Positions 54,541-63,842 are shown, counted from the stretch's first letter. The stretch: DNA of 64,000 nucleotides from Porticoccus sp905181945 (GCF_047729555.1 NZ_CP159825.1:1374345-1438344), one strand, 5' to 3'. Numbers and translations: made by a program. The notes: a model not told the origin generated them from the letters alone.

Positions 54541-54918
54541 TTATTTACAATTCAGTGTTTTCGCAACACAAAACCACTGGACAATTATCATGGCGCCATA
54601 AGCAAGAAACAGCGCGGGTACATCTAATGGACTAATAAGGCCAAATGATAACCCAAACAGTAGAGCTGTAAGCAAAAGCTTTCCTGCTTCTCCCTTCTGT
54701 ATAGCGCTCAATATTTTTGGCGCCTGCTTGGCCCCAACATATCGAAAGGCCAATAAAGAAAAATAAGCCTGTGGCACTATTTGTATTATTCCGCCAATCA
54801 ACACTGAATAAGCGGTCTTTATATCTAATGGAGCCACTACTGCTACTACTACAAATAAAATTAATATTTGCGTTTTTGCTATACGGCCTACTGGTGGGGC
54901 CTCTATGGTGGTTCTCAT
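54541..54918 (-). CDS. atpI: ATP synthase subunit I (AtpI)
   Basis: A 125-residue protein with four hydrophobic helices (ILILFVVVAVVAPL, YSVLIGGIIQIVPQAYFSLLAF, LLLTALLFGLSFGLI, FLAYGAMIIVQWF). AtpI assists c-ring assembly and is the first gene of the operon. The 145 bases between it and parB should contain the atp promoter; no clear hexamers stand out to me. Confidence 0.9.
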   Translation of the reverse strand: MRTTIEAPPVGRIAKTQILILFVVVAVVAPLDIKTAYSVLIGGIIQIVPQAYFSLLAFRYVGAKQAPKILSAIQKGEAGKLLLTALLFGLSFGLISPLDVPALFLAYGAMIIVQWFCVAKTLNCK

Positions 54919-55063
54919 TTATTACCAACTTCTTTCAATAACAACGCTTTGATTTTAAAAAGCGCGGCAATTATATGTAGTACCAACAACAGATTCAACA
55001 CCTCTTTTGTATTAAACCTTGTTATCGCTCTATGCGTTTCTTAATACTCAGTATTTTTCTTGG

Positions 55064-55933
55064 TTATTTAATATGGCTTAAAATGCCGTCCAGCTCGTCC
55101 AAGCTGTTGTATTTTAAAATCAAGCGGCCCTTTCCTTTTGCGCTGTGCTGAATAGCCACCTCGGCGCCTAGTTGATCTGACAGCTTCTCCTGCAGTCGCT
55201 TTATATCTGGATTTAATTGATTCGCGTTTGGATCTTTTGGTTTATCTTGTAACAAAAACCTAACGTACGCTTCTGTTTGTCTGACCGTCATATTTTTAAC
55301 AACTACCGCTCTGGCAGCGTCTAGTTGTACCTGTCCCTGCAAACCCAATAGGGCTCTACCATGCCCCATCTCTAAATCTCCATGCTCAAGTAGCCTTTGT
55401 ACTTCTACCTTCAGTGTCATTAGGCGCATAAGATTAGCCACGGCACTCCGCGACTTGCTTACCGCATCAGCCACCTGTTGCTGAGTAAGCTCAAACTCTT
55501 GCTGTAGGCGAACCAAAGCTTGTGCTTCTTCGATAGCATTTAAGTCTTCTCGCTGAATGTTTTCAATAAGAGACATAGCTAACGCCGCATCATCAGAAAC
55601 ATTTTTTATCAAAGCAGGTATTGTATCCAACCCTGCTAACTGTGCTGCTCGCCATCGCCTTTCTCCGGCGATAATTTCATAGCTGTCCGGACCCGTCGGT
55701 CTAACAACCACGGGCTGCATAATGCCGTGTGTTTGTATGGACGAGGTGAGCTCTTCTAGGGCCTCGGGATGCATGTCGCGACGAGGCTGGTATTTTCCCC
55801 TAACTAAAAACTCTACCGGCAGCGACTTTAATAGCTCTTGGTCTGTTTTCTCATGCTTTTCGATTGCTTCTGTTTCGCGGCCAGCTGCCAGTAAAGCGTC
55901 AAGACCTCTACCCAAACCTTTTCTTTTGCTCAT
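55064..55933 (-). CDS. parB: Chromosome partitioning protein ParB
   Basis: A 289-residue CTP-dependent DNA clamp that loads at parS. It has the N-terminal KRKGLGRGLDALLA (ParA-contact segment), the GERRWRAAQLAG CTP-binding box, and a central helix-turn-helix (LTQQQVADAVSKSRSAVANLMRL split over two helices). No canonical TGTTTCACGTGAAACA parS was seen in the window. parA is upstream by 22 bases. Confidence 0.96.
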   Translation of the reverse strand: MSKRKGLGRGLDALLAAGRETEAIEKHEKTDQELLKSLPVEFLVRGKYQPRRDMHPEALEELTSSIQTHGIMQPVVVRPTGPDSYEIIAGERRWRAAQLAGLDTIPALIKNVSDDAALAMSLIENIQREDLNAIEEAQALVRLQQEFELTQQQVADAVSKSRSAVANLMRLMTLKVEVQRLLEHGDLEMGHGRALLGLQGQVQLDAARAVVVKNMTVRQTEAYVRFLLQDKPKDPNANQLNPDIKRLQEKLSDQLGAEVAIQHSAKGKGRLILKYNSLDELDGILSHIK

Positions 55934-55955
55934 GGTTTAACCTACAATTTCTACG

Positions 55956-56735
55956 TTATGAGTTAATCTTTGTTTTGCCGCGTCTCAGAATTTCTCCAGC
56001 CAAACCAAGGTAAGCAACAGCGCCCTTGGAGCTTTTATCATAAACAAGGGCTGGCAGCCCATGGCTAGGGGCTTCTGCTAGGCGGACATTTCGGGGGATT
56101 GCTACCCGGTACATCAGGCCACCAAAATGGTGCGCCAATTGTGCTGTTACCTCGTTTGATAGACTGTTTCTTGGATCAAACATTGTTCGAACAATTCCTT
56201 CTATTTTTAACCCCGGGTTAAGGTGTTGGCTAATTTTTTTAATAGTGCCAATCAGGTCTGACAGGCCCTCTAAAGCAAAGTATTCACACTGCATGGGCAC
56301 AATAACCCCATCACATGAGACCAAAGAATTTATTGTTAACATGCTTAGGGATGGAGGGCAGTCAACTATAATAAAATCATAGTTATTTTTTATACGTATG
56401 AGGGCGTACCGAAGACGACTTTCTTTGTTTTTTAGCTTTAATAGCTCAACCTCTGCTGCGGTGAGATCATCGTTTGCAGGCAAAACATCATAGCTTCCTG
56501 ACAAGCTTCTCTGCACAACCTCTTCTGCCCCAATAGCCCCAACCAAAACATCAAGCGCAGTGACCTCAAGGTCGCTTTTGTTTACCCCACTGCCCATGGT
56601 TGCGTTGCCCTGGGGATCCATATCAACCAACAGCACTCGTTTGCCGTAACTAGCCAAAGAGGCAGCGAGATTTATGGTGGTGGTGGTTTTCCCCACACCA
56701 CCTTTTTGGTTGGCGACGGTAAATATCCTAGTCAC
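55956..56735 (-). CDS. parA: Chromosome partitioning ATPase ParA
   Basis: A 259-residue Walker-type ATPase of the Soj/ParA group. The deviant Walker A is NQKGGVGKTTTTINLAASL at residue 9, with the A' motif LLVDMDPQGNAT and Walker B FIIVDCPPSLSML. It follows rsmG by 22 bases in the conserved mnmG-rsmG-parA-parB order next to the origin. Confidence 0.96.
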   Translation of the reverse strand: MTRIFTVANQKGGVGKTTTTINLAASLASYGKRVLLVDMDPQGNATMGSGVNKSDLEVTALDVLVGAIGAEEVVQRSLSGSYDVLPANDDLTAAEVELLKLKNKESRLRYALIRIKNNYDFIIVDCPPSLSMLTINSLVSCDGVIVPMQCEYFALEGLSDLIGTIKKISQHLNPGLKIEGIVRTMFDPRNSLSNEVTAQLAHHFGGLMYRVAIPRNVRLAEAPSHGLPALVYDKSSKGAVAYLGLAGEILRRGKTKINS

Positions 56736-56757
56736 AAGGGTTTCCTCGGAAGCGTTG

Positions 56758-57387
56758 CTATGGTAGTTCTATTTCAACAAGGTGGCGTTTGTTGTTTACG
56801 CCAGGCACCACCAAACGGTGTGAAGCAACGACCTTATAATGTTTTGGTAACATACTCAACTCTTGGTCTGGAAGTTGGCCCTTCATAGCATAAAACCGAC
56901 CCCCTTTCTCAAGTAAGTGTTTGGTTTTCTCAATCATGTCACTTAGGTCTGAAAAAGCCCTGCTTGTAATGGCGTTAAAGCGTGCTTCTGTTTGATGTTT
57001 TTCTGCGCGGCCCTGTATCTCATTAACATTTTCTAGACCTAGTTGGTTTTTTGCTTGAAACAAAAATCTTATTTTTTTGCCGTTTGAATCTAACAGGGTA
57101 AAGCGGCGCTCTGGATATAATATAGCTAACGGGATTCCTGGTAACCCGGCCCCCGTACCCACATCCAAAATATTTTTTCCCTTAATAAACGGCGCTATGC
57201 TGAGACTATCAAGCAAATGCATGGCAACCATGTCTTCTGGGTTGCGGATAGCTGTTAAGTTATAAGCCTCATTCCATTTTTTTAAAATTTCTAGGTAGTC
57301 TAAAAACAGGTTTATTTGTTGGTTTGTGGTAGGCAAACAAAGCTCCATTGTTCCTGTCTCAAGGAGTTTTTTTAGTTTACTTCTCAT
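56758..57387 (-). CDS. rsmG: 16S rRNA m7G527 methyltransferase RsmG
   Basis: A 209-residue SAM methyltransferase. Motif I is LDVGTGAGLPGIPLAI (about 78-93); ITSRAFSDL is the family's catalytic-site segment. The start is 3 bases after the mnmG stop, so translation is probably coupled. Loss gives low-level streptomycin resistance in other bacteria. Confidence 0.95.
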   Translation of the reverse strand: MRSKLKKLLETGTMELCLPTTNQQINLFLDYLEILKKWNEAYNLTAIRNPEDMVAMHLLDSLSIAPFIKGKNILDVGTGAGLPGIPLAILYPERRFTLLDSNGKKIRFLFQAKNQLGLENVNEIQGRAEKHQTEARFNAITSRAFSDLSDMIEKTKHLLEKGGRFYAMKGQLPDQELSMLPKHYKVVASHRLVVPGVNNKRHLVEIELP

Positions 57388-57390
57388 GGC

Positions 57391-59280
57391 TTATGCGGTC
57401 TTTATTGTTTTTATAGCGGAACTCTTTTTAAGATGAACCAACAATACAGAAATAGCTGCTGATGTTACACCGGGTATTCGGGAGGCCCTTGCTAGTGTTG
57501 ACGGTCTAAGGTCCGAAAGTTTTTGTTTTGCTTCGTTAGAAAGACCGCTGATTAAACTAAAATCAAAATCATCAGGAATTTTTGTGTTTTCTTGCCGACG
57601 AAGTTTGTCAATTTCACCCTGTTGTCGGTTTATGTATCCAGCATATTTGGCTTGAATTTCTACCTGCTCTGCAACCTCCTTCGACACGCTGGTGGTTTCA
57701 TCAAACCCTTTAATGTCCCCATAACCCAGTTCTGGTCTTTTTAGTAAATCCAAAAGATTATACTCTCGGGTTAAAGAAGACCCGGTTTTGTTTTTGATTG
57801 CTTGCGCCAGCAATGAGTCTGGTTGAACCCAGGCGCGCCCCAAACGCTGCTGTTCAATTATAATTGCTTCTTTTTTTTCACAAAAAGATCTCCAGCGACT
57901 CTCGCCAATCAACCCAAACCCTCTTCCCAGCTCTGTTAATCGAAGGTCTGCATTATCCTGCCTTAACAACAACCTATACTCTGCTCTGCTTGTGAACATT
58001 CGGTAGGGCTCAACAGTCCCCATAGTGATTAAATCATCAACCAAAACACCCATGTAAGCCAGGTCCCGTTCAGGGCACCAGGGCTCTTTTTCTTGAGTCA
58101 TAAGTGCTGCGTTTATACCTGCTAACAACCCTTGTGCTCCAGCCTCTTCATATCCTGTTGTTCCATTAATTTGACCCGCAAAAAACAAACCCTCTATACA
58201 TTTGGTTTCTAGGGAATGCTTTAAATCCTGAGGATTAAAGAAATCGTATTCTATTGCATAACCAGGCCTGGTTATGTGTGCATCCTCAAAACCCTTAATC
58301 GATCTAACCATCTCCATTTGCACATCAAAAGGTAAACTGGTGGAGATGCCATTAGGATAAAGCTCGTGTGTTGTTAGCCCTTCTGGCTCTATGAAAATTT
58401 GATGTGATTCTTTGTCTGCAAATCGTACAACCTTGTCTTCAATAGAGGGGCAATAGCGAGGACCTACACCCTCGATGACCCCGGTGTACATTGGAGAGCG
58501 ATCCATAGCCCCCTCGATGATTTCGTGTGTTGTTTTGTTGGTGTGTGTTATATAACAACAAATTTGTTCTGGGTGTTCGTTTGTGTTTCCCAAGAAAGAC
58601 ATAACTGGTTCAGGTTTATCGCCCCATTGCGGTTCTAACCCATCAAAACTCACAGACCGCGCGTCAATACGTGGTGGCGTCCCTGTCTTTAAACGACCAA
58701 CCCTAAAGGGCAGCTCGCGCAACCTGTTTGCAAGACCTATAGATGGTTGGTCGCCGGCGCGACCCCCTGAATGATTTTCCAACCCTATGTGGATTTTTCC
58801 AGCCAAAAAAGTTCCGGCCGTTAGGACCACTGTTTTTCCAAAAAAAATCAAACCCATTTGAGTGACAACACCAGTAATACTATTTCCTTCGGTTATTAGG
58901 TCATCTACTGACTGCTGAAAAATAGAGAGGTTGGGTTGGTTTTCCAAGGTTTTGCGAATAAATGCTTTGTACAACAACCGGTCTGTTTGGGCCCGGGTGG
59001 CTCTTACAGCGGGACCCTTTCTTTCATTTAAAACACGAAATTGTATGCCGGCTGCATCGGTAGCGTGGGCCATAACGCCACCCAAAGCATCAATTTCTCT
59101 AACGAGATGACTTTTTCCTATTCCACCAATTGCAGGATTGCATGACATTTGCCCCAAGGTTTCTATGTTATGTGTAAGCAAAAGAGTCTTTCTTCCCATT
59201 CTCGCAGCAGCCAAGCACGCCTCTGTACCAGCATGTCCACCACCAATAACAATCACGTCAAATTTTTCTGGGTAATACAT
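57391..59280 (-). CDS. mnmG: tRNA uridine-5-carboxymethylaminomethyl modification enzyme MnmG (GidA)
   Basis: A 629-residue FAD protein that works with MnmE to modify the wobble uridine. The FAD loop is VIGGGHAGTEACLAAARMG (residues 11-29), followed by MSCNPAIGGIGKSHLV, GTFLAGKIHIG, and the C-terminal helical domain. Its partner mnmE is at the other end of the rpmH block. It starts the leftward operon facing away from the origin. Confidence 0.97.
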   Translation of the reverse strand: MYYPEKFDVIVIGGGHAGTEACLAAARMGRKTLLLTHNIETLGQMSCNPAIGGIGKSHLVREIDALGGVMAHATDAAGIQFRVLNERKGPAVRATRAQTDRLLYKAFIRKTLENQPNLSIFQQSVDDLITEGNSITGVVTQMGLIFFGKTVVLTAGTFLAGKIHIGLENHSGGRAGDQPSIGLANRLRELPFRVGRLKTGTPPRIDARSVSFDGLEPQWGDKPEPVMSFLGNTNEHPEQICCYITHTNKTTHEIIEGAMDRSPMYTGVIEGVGPRYCPSIEDKVVRFADKESHQIFIEPEGLTTHELYPNGISTSLPFDVQMEMVRSIKGFEDAHITRPGYAIEYDFFNPQDLKHSLETKCIEGLFFAGQINGTTGYEEAGAQGLLAGINAALMTQEKEPWCPERDLAYMGVLVDDLITMGTVEPYRMFTSRAEYRLLLRQDNADLRLTELGRGFGLIGESRWRSFCEKKEAIIIEQQRLGRAWVQPDSLLAQAIKNKTGSSLTREYNLLDLLKRPELGYGDIKGFDETTSVSKEVAEQVEIQAKYAGYINRQQGEIDKLRRQENTKIPDDFDFSLISGLSNEAKQKLSDLRPSTLARASRIPGVTSAAISVLLVHLKKSSAIKTIKTA

Positions 59281-59379
59281 AAATACAACCAGTCAAGAAA
59301 ATTCAGAAACAAGTCTCTTAGTATAATATAAATAGGGTGGCGGTTCTAAAAAACCCTTCATGTATTATTAATGGCACTA

Positions 59380-59610
59380 AGTTATATATGTGTTGTTATG
59401 TATATATATTTAAATTTATTATTATTATTATGTAGGTTTAATTCTGTGCAAAACACAAAAAATCCTTTTTTAATCAAAAAGATAAAACAATATAATCCCT
59501 CTTTATAAGCTAACCATAAACGGTTTTTTATAAACCCAAGGTTGTGGATAATATGGCTACTTATCCACAGATATAACCAGGGGGTCTTTATCCACAAAAA
59601 GATCCACAGA
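59380..59610. other. oriC: Probable chromosomal replication origin (oriC)
   Basis: The 516 bases between mnmG and rpmH contain no gene. An AT-rich tract (59380-59440, with TATATATATTTAAATTTATT and repeated ATT) could be the unwinding element. Perfect 9-base DnaA boxes occur at 59543-59551 (minus, TGTGGATAA), 59561-59569 (plus, TTATCCACA) and 59588-59596 (plus), and a partial one (AGATCCACA) at 59600-59608. All genes to the left as far as 44.3 kb run leftward and all to the right run rightward, as expected when transcription follows replication away from an origin. The rest (59611-59796) would hold the rpmH promoter. Confidence 0.82.
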
Positions 59611-59796
59611 GTATTCCTTTGTTTCCCCTGGTGTAATCTACAGGTTATTTTTGTTTAATTTTTGAATTTTTAGCCAAACAATTAAAAAATTAGAAGTATG
59701 TAACCATATGATTCATTATTCCATTGCTCTATCGGAGTTTTTTCTTTAGAATCCATCGCCCTTAGAGGTGTTAGTTAGTTAACGGAAGTTTTGATC

Positions 59797-59931
59797 ATGA
59801 AAAGAACATTTCAACCCAGCATAATAAAGCGTAAGCGTACACATGGATTTCGTGCTCGTATGGCTACAAAAGGCGGGCGTGCTGTAATTAACCGCCGTCG
59901 TGCTAAGGGCCGTCAACGCCTATCAGCTTAA
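59797..59931 (+). CDS. rpmH: Ribosomal protein L34
   Basis: A 44-residue highly basic protein starting MKRTFQPSIIKRKRTHGFRA and ending RRRAKGRQRLSA, the universal L34 pattern. ATG at 59797 is 30 bases after the TTAGTTAGTTAACGGAAG leader. It is the first rightward gene after the origin and precedes rnpA. Confidence 0.98.
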   Translation: MKRTFQPSIIKRKRTHGFRARMATKGGRAVINRRRAKGRQRLSA

Positions 59932-60007
59932 TTTTTCGCCTTATGGGGGTTTCTGCCTTAACTATAAGGTGGGTTGTTTGTCTTTAGGGGTGAACACCTA
60001 AACTACT

Positions 60008-60373
60008 ATGTCTGAAGTTACCTTTGGTAGAGAAAAGCGACTATTGACAACACAGGCTTTTCAGGCCGTTTTTGGTGATACACATCATAAGGTCTCCCAC
60101 CCAAATTTTTTATTATTAGCGCGCCCCAACCAACTATCAAACGCAAGATTAGGGATGGTTGTGGCTAAAAAAAACATCCGGTTTTCTGTCCACCGAAACA
60201 GAATTAAGCGTGTTGTAAGGGATTCTTTTCGTTTAATGCAGCATGATCTTGCTCCTGTGGATGTTATATTCCTTGTTCGTAGGGGTATGGATAAATTATC
60301 ATCTAAAGATCAAACCGGCCTTATGTTAGGGGCGTGGAAAAAATTGCATAAAAAGCTGCGGATTACATCATGA
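60008..60373 (+). CDS. rnpA: Ribonuclease P protein component
   Basis: A 121-residue basic protein that assists RNase P RNA in 5' tRNA maturation. The RNR motif is in VHRNRIKRVVRDSFR, with LGMVVAKKNIRFSV before it. Two small stem-loops lie in the 76-base rpmH-rnpA gap (CCTTAT 59939-59944 with ATAAGG 59964-59969; TTTAGG 59983-59988 with CCTAAA 59997-60002) and may lower rnpA expression relative to rpmH. Confidence 0.96.
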   Translation: MSEVTFGREKRLLTTQAFQAVFGDTHHKVSHPNFLLLARPNQLSNARLGMVVAKKNIRFSVHRNRIKRVVRDSFRLMQHDLAPVDVIFLVRRGMDKLSSKDQTGLMLGAWKKLHKKLRITS

Positions 60374-60630
60374 CAATTGGCACTACCACTGTAGTTCAAA
60401 AACTATGTATTTTTCCAATAAAATGCTATCGGTTTATATTGAGTCCTTGGCTGGGGGACAACTGTAGATTTTCGCCCAGTTGTTCTTGTTATGCAGAGGA
60501 AGCTATTGTGGCACACGGTGTCTTTAAGGGGGTTTTCTTTACATTTTATCGACTTATAAGGTGTCACCCCTTTCATCTAGGGGGTTACGACCCCGTTCCC
60601 CCAACAGACCAAAAAAATCGGAAGAAATAA
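60370..60630 (+). CDS. yidD: Membrane protein insertion efficiency factor YidD
   Basis: An 86-residue small membrane-associated protein with the family core YRFILSPWLGDNCRFSPSCSCYAEEAI and a C-terminal GGYDPVP. It overlaps the rnpA stop by 4 bases (ATGA) and is followed by yidC, the conserved rpmH-rnpA-yidD-yidC order. Confidence 0.95.
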   Translation: MTIGTTTVVQKLCIFPIKCYRFILSPWLGDNCRFSPSCSCYAEEAIVAHGVFKGVFFTFYRLIRCHPFHLGGYDPVPPTDQKNRKK

Positions 60631-60632
60631 AT

Positions 60633-62327
60633 ATGGATTGGCAACGCTCGTTTCTTATTGGCGCCATGTTGGTGGTGTTGTATATGCTTTTTTTGGAGTG
60701 GGACGGCTTTCAGGCACAATACAATCCCGTAACAAATAGTCCTGCTTTAAGTGAGTTGGTGGTTCCAGAAATCCCCTTGGTTGAACCAACCAACACCCCC
60801 ACCCCCAAACCAATGACAAACGAGATCCCCTCTGTCGTTGTGGGTGGAGAAACAACAACAATTTTTCAAGACATACAAAACGAAAAGAGCGAGCGGGTTG
60901 TTACAGTTTCCACTGACGTATTGACAGTTCATATTGATACTCATGGGGGGGACATTGTTCGGGTAGAGCTACCAAAACACCTGGCTGATATTGACGACAA
61001 AGATACCCCATTTATTTTGCTGAATCGCACAGCAACAACAACCTATATAGCACAAAGCGGCTTGATCGGGGTTAACGGCACAGACACAAAAGCAGGAAGG
61101 CCTGTTTTTAAGGCCCAAGCCACCCACTACCAATTACAAGAAAACGACGACTCATTGCAAGTCCAGCTAATGTTGGAAGAAAACAACGTTACGATTACCA
61201 AGCAATATACTTTTACTCGTAGCGACTATCTTGTGGAGCTTGAATATAAAATAACAAATCAGAGCAACACAGCATGGAAGGCCGGCCTGTATGGTCAAAT
61301 AAAGCGAGACAGTCACAACCCTACAGTTGTTAATGCTATGGGAATGAAGCCGTTTCTTGGAGCGGCCCTAACAAGCAATGAGAACAACTATCAAAAATTA
61401 GACTTTGAGGACATTACCGACAAGTCTTTTGAGGACAGTCTTTTGGGTGGCTGGGTTGCGATGGTTCAACACTATTTTGTAAGTGCTTGGGTGCCAAACA
61501 AAAGTACCAAAAATAACTTTAATGTTCGAAGGTTGGGCAGCCAAGACGTTTATATTTTAGGCTTCACCTCCCCAGAAATTACAGTCAACCCAGGGGAAAG
61601 TGGCAACATTAGCGCAGCCTTTTACTCTGGACCTAAAGACCAGTACCGCTTAGAGGAAATATCTCCATATCTCGATCTTACCATAGACTATGGTTGGTTG
61701 TGGATGATAGCAAAACCGTTATTTTGGGTGCTGTATCAGCTGCACCAATTTCTAGGAAACTGGGGCTGGTCAATTATCATGCTCACAATCTTGATTAAGG
61801 CAGCCTTTTTTCAGTTATCAGCTAAAAGCTACACATCTATGGCTAATATGCGTAGGCTTCAACCAGAAATGCTGCGCTTAAAAGAGCTCCACGGGGACGA
61901 TCGTCAAAAAATGTCTCAAGAAACAATGAGCCTTTATAAGCGTGAAAAAGTAAATCCAATGGGGGGGTGTTTGCCCATTCTGGTTCAGATGCCGGTTTTT
62001 ATAGCACTATACTGGGTGCTGCTTGAAAGTGTTGAGTTACGACACGCCCCTTGGTTGTTGTGGATTAACGACCTATCAGTGAAAGACCCATTCTTTGTGC
62101 TCCCTTTAATTATGGGGGCCAGTATGGTTATACAGCAAAAACTAAACCCCACGCCACCAGACCCGATGCAGGCCAAGGTGATGCAAATTATGCCTATAGC
62201 GTTTACTTTTTTCTTTCTATTTTTTCCGGCAGGCCTTGTTCTCTATTGGACGGTAAATAATTGCCTTTCAATTCTACAGCAGTGGATTATTACACGCAGA
62301 ATAGAAGGGGCGGGAACAAAAAACTAA
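60633..62327 (+). CDS. yidC: Membrane protein insertase YidC
   Basis: A 564-residue insertase. The first helix (FLIGAMLVVLYMLFLEW) is followed by a large periplasmic beta domain (about 60-340), and then five C-terminal helices with the conserved MGGCLPILVQMPVFIALYW split and the basic groove region. ATG at 60633, after GGAAG and giving MDWQRSFLIGAM, matches the family; an upstream in-frame ATG lies inside yidD. Confidence 0.96.
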   Translation: MDWQRSFLIGAMLVVLYMLFLEWDGFQAQYNPVTNSPALSELVVPEIPLVEPTNTPTPKPMTNEIPSVVVGGETTTIFQDIQNEKSERVVTVSTDVLTVHIDTHGGDIVRVELPKHLADIDDKDTPFILLNRTATTTYIAQSGLIGVNGTDTKAGRPVFKAQATHYQLQENDDSLQVQLMLEENNVTITKQYTFTRSDYLVELEYKITNQSNTAWKAGLYGQIKRDSHNPTVVNAMGMKPFLGAALTSNENNYQKLDFEDITDKSFEDSLLGGWVAMVQHYFVSAWVPNKSTKNNFNVRRLGSQDVYILGFTSPEITVNPGESGNISAAFYSGPKDQYRLEEISPYLDLTIDYGWLWMIAKPLFWVLYQLHQFLGNWGWSIIMLTILIKAAFFQLSAKSYTSMANMRRLQPEMLRLKELHGDDRQKMSQETMSLYKREKVNPMGGCLPILVQMPVFIALYWVLLESVELRHAPWLLWINDLSVKDPFFVLPLIMGASMVIQQKLNPTPPDPMQAKVMQIMPIAFTFFFLFFPAGLVLYWTVNNCLSILQQWIITRRIEGAGTKN

Positions 62328-62342
62328 GACAATATGGGCTTA

Positions 62343-62358
62343 GCTGCCGGCGGGCAGC
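62343..62358 (+). other. Stem-loop in the yidC-mnmE gap
   Basis: GCTGCC and GGCAGC (6-base perfect stem, 4-base loop) lie 28 bases before the mnmE start. There is no T run, so it is not a terminator; it may influence mnmE translation or processing. Low specificity. Confidence 0.35.
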
Positions 62359-62385
62359 GGTTCGATGATTGCCTGAGTGTTAAAA

Positions 62386-63753
62386 ATGTATTTATCTTCC
62401 GATCAGGACACAATAGCTGCGATAGCAACCCCGCCAGGAAGGGGTGGGGTTGCTGTGTTGCGCATTTCTGGCCCCAACCTTGATGTATTAATATCTGGCC
62501 TGTTATCAAAAGAACTGCAGCCTAGGCATGCTGTGCTCGCAGATTTTTTGGACGCCAGCGGAAGCGTCATAGACCAAGGGCTTGCAATATTTTTTCCTTC
62601 GCCCCACTCGTTCACTGGAGAGACAGTGTTAGAGCTTCAGGGGCACGGCGGCCCGGTTGTCATGGACATCTTATTGCGTCGCAGTCTTGAGCTGGGGGCC
62701 CGCTTGGCTAGGGCCGGAGAGTTTTCCGAACGAGCCTTTCTGAACGACAAAATAGACCTAACGCAAGCAGAGGCTACCGCTGACCTTATTAGCGCATCTT
62801 CAGAGCAAGCAGCCAGGTGCGCTGTTCGTTCTTTGCAGGGTGAGTTTTCTAAGCAAATAGTTGCGCTGGTGGGGGCGCTTACTGCCCTGCGCATTTATGT
62901 TGAAGCAGCGATTGATTTTCCAGAAGAAGAAATTGATTTTTTGGCTGACCCCAAGATAACCGCAGACCTTGATCGTTTGCTTGCAAAATTACGTGAAATC
63001 AAAACTAAGGCGCATCAAGGATCGTTAATTTCCGAAGGAATGACTGTTGTAATTGCAGGAAAACCCAATGCGGGCAAGTCTAGCCTCCTGAACGCCCTTT
63101 CTGGTCGAGATAGTGCGATCGTTACGCCTATGGCGGGCACAACTCGCGACATTCTTAAAGAACATATCCATGTTGATGGAATGCCACTGCACATAATAGA
63201 TACTGCAGGCCTTAGGGAAACAGAGAACCTGATTGAGAAAGAAGGCATAAAAAGGGCCTGGGGTGAAATTGATCGCGCTGACAGGGTATTATTTGTTATT
63301 GACAGCGCTGATGAGTACTCACTAGACCTTCAAGCAAACTGGCCAGAGTTTTTTGATCGATATCCAGGCCGAAAAAACATTAGTTTTGTACTAAATAAGG
63401 TGGACCTCTCTTGTTTGCCGGCTGGAATATCAGAATACGACTATCCTGTAATTGGGCTTTCGGCAAAACAGGGTTTGGGTTTGGGGGTGCTGACTGAGCA
63501 CCTTAAGGATTGCATGGGTTATACCGGTACCAACGAAGGTAGTTTTGTTGCGAGGCGCCGACACATAGAGGCGCTAATTAACGCGGAAGAGTTTCTTTTA
63601 CTAGGCCGTTCGCAGCTTCTTGGAGCTGGGGCTGGAGAGTTGTTAGCAGAAGACCTGCGGTTGGCCCAACAAGCGCTAGCCCTCATTACGGGAACGTTTA
63701 CTAGTGATGACCTGTTGGGCCAAATTTTCGGCAGCTTTTGTGTTGGAAAGTGA
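62386..63753 (+). CDS. mnmE: tRNA modification GTPase MnmE (TrmE)
   Basis: A 455-residue partner of MnmG. The N-terminal formyl-THF-binding domain starts DTIAAIATPPGRGGVAVLRI; the inserted G domain has GKPNAGKSSLLNAL, the switch TPMAGTTRD, DTAGLRETE and NKVD; the C terminus is the conserved GSFCVGK with the essential Cys. ATG at 62386 gives MYLSSDQDTI and the E. coli length of 454; a GTG three codons upstream is possible. Confidence 0.96.
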   Translation: MYLSSDQDTIAAIATPPGRGGVAVLRISGPNLDVLISGLLSKELQPRHAVLADFLDASGSVIDQGLAIFFPSPHSFTGETVLELQGHGGPVVMDILLRRSLELGARLARAGEFSERAFLNDKIDLTQAEATADLISASSEQAARCAVRSLQGEFSKQIVALVGALTALRIYVEAAIDFPEEEIDFLADPKITADLDRLLAKLREIKTKAHQGSLISEGMTVVIAGKPNAGKSSLLNALSGRDSAIVTPMAGTTRDILKEHIHVDGMPLHIIDTAGLRETENLIEKEGIKRAWGEIDRADRVLFVIDSADEYSLDLQANWPEFFDRYPGRKNISFVLNKVDLSCLPAGISEYDYPVIGLSAKQGLGLGVLTEHLKDCMGYTGTNEGSFVARRRHIEALINAEEFLLLGRSQLLGAGAGELLAEDLRLAQQALALITGTFTSDDLLGQIFGSFCVGK

Positions 63754-63770
63754 CTTTTTTAAGCAAACCG

Positions 63771-63820
63771 GTCACTAAAATAGTTAATGTTATTTTTTAC
63801 AGTCTGACTATTGTAGTGAC
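63771..63820. repeat. 13-base inverted repeat after mnmE
   Basis: GTCACTAAAATAG (63771-63783) and CTATTGTAGTGAC (63808-63820) are inverted arms matching at 12 of 13 positions with a 24-base AT-rich spacer. No T run follows on the plus strand, so it is not an ordinary terminator. It may be a protein-binding site of the next intergenic region. Confidence 0.6.
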
Positions 63821-63842
63821 AAGAAATTCACAGGAAAAAATC

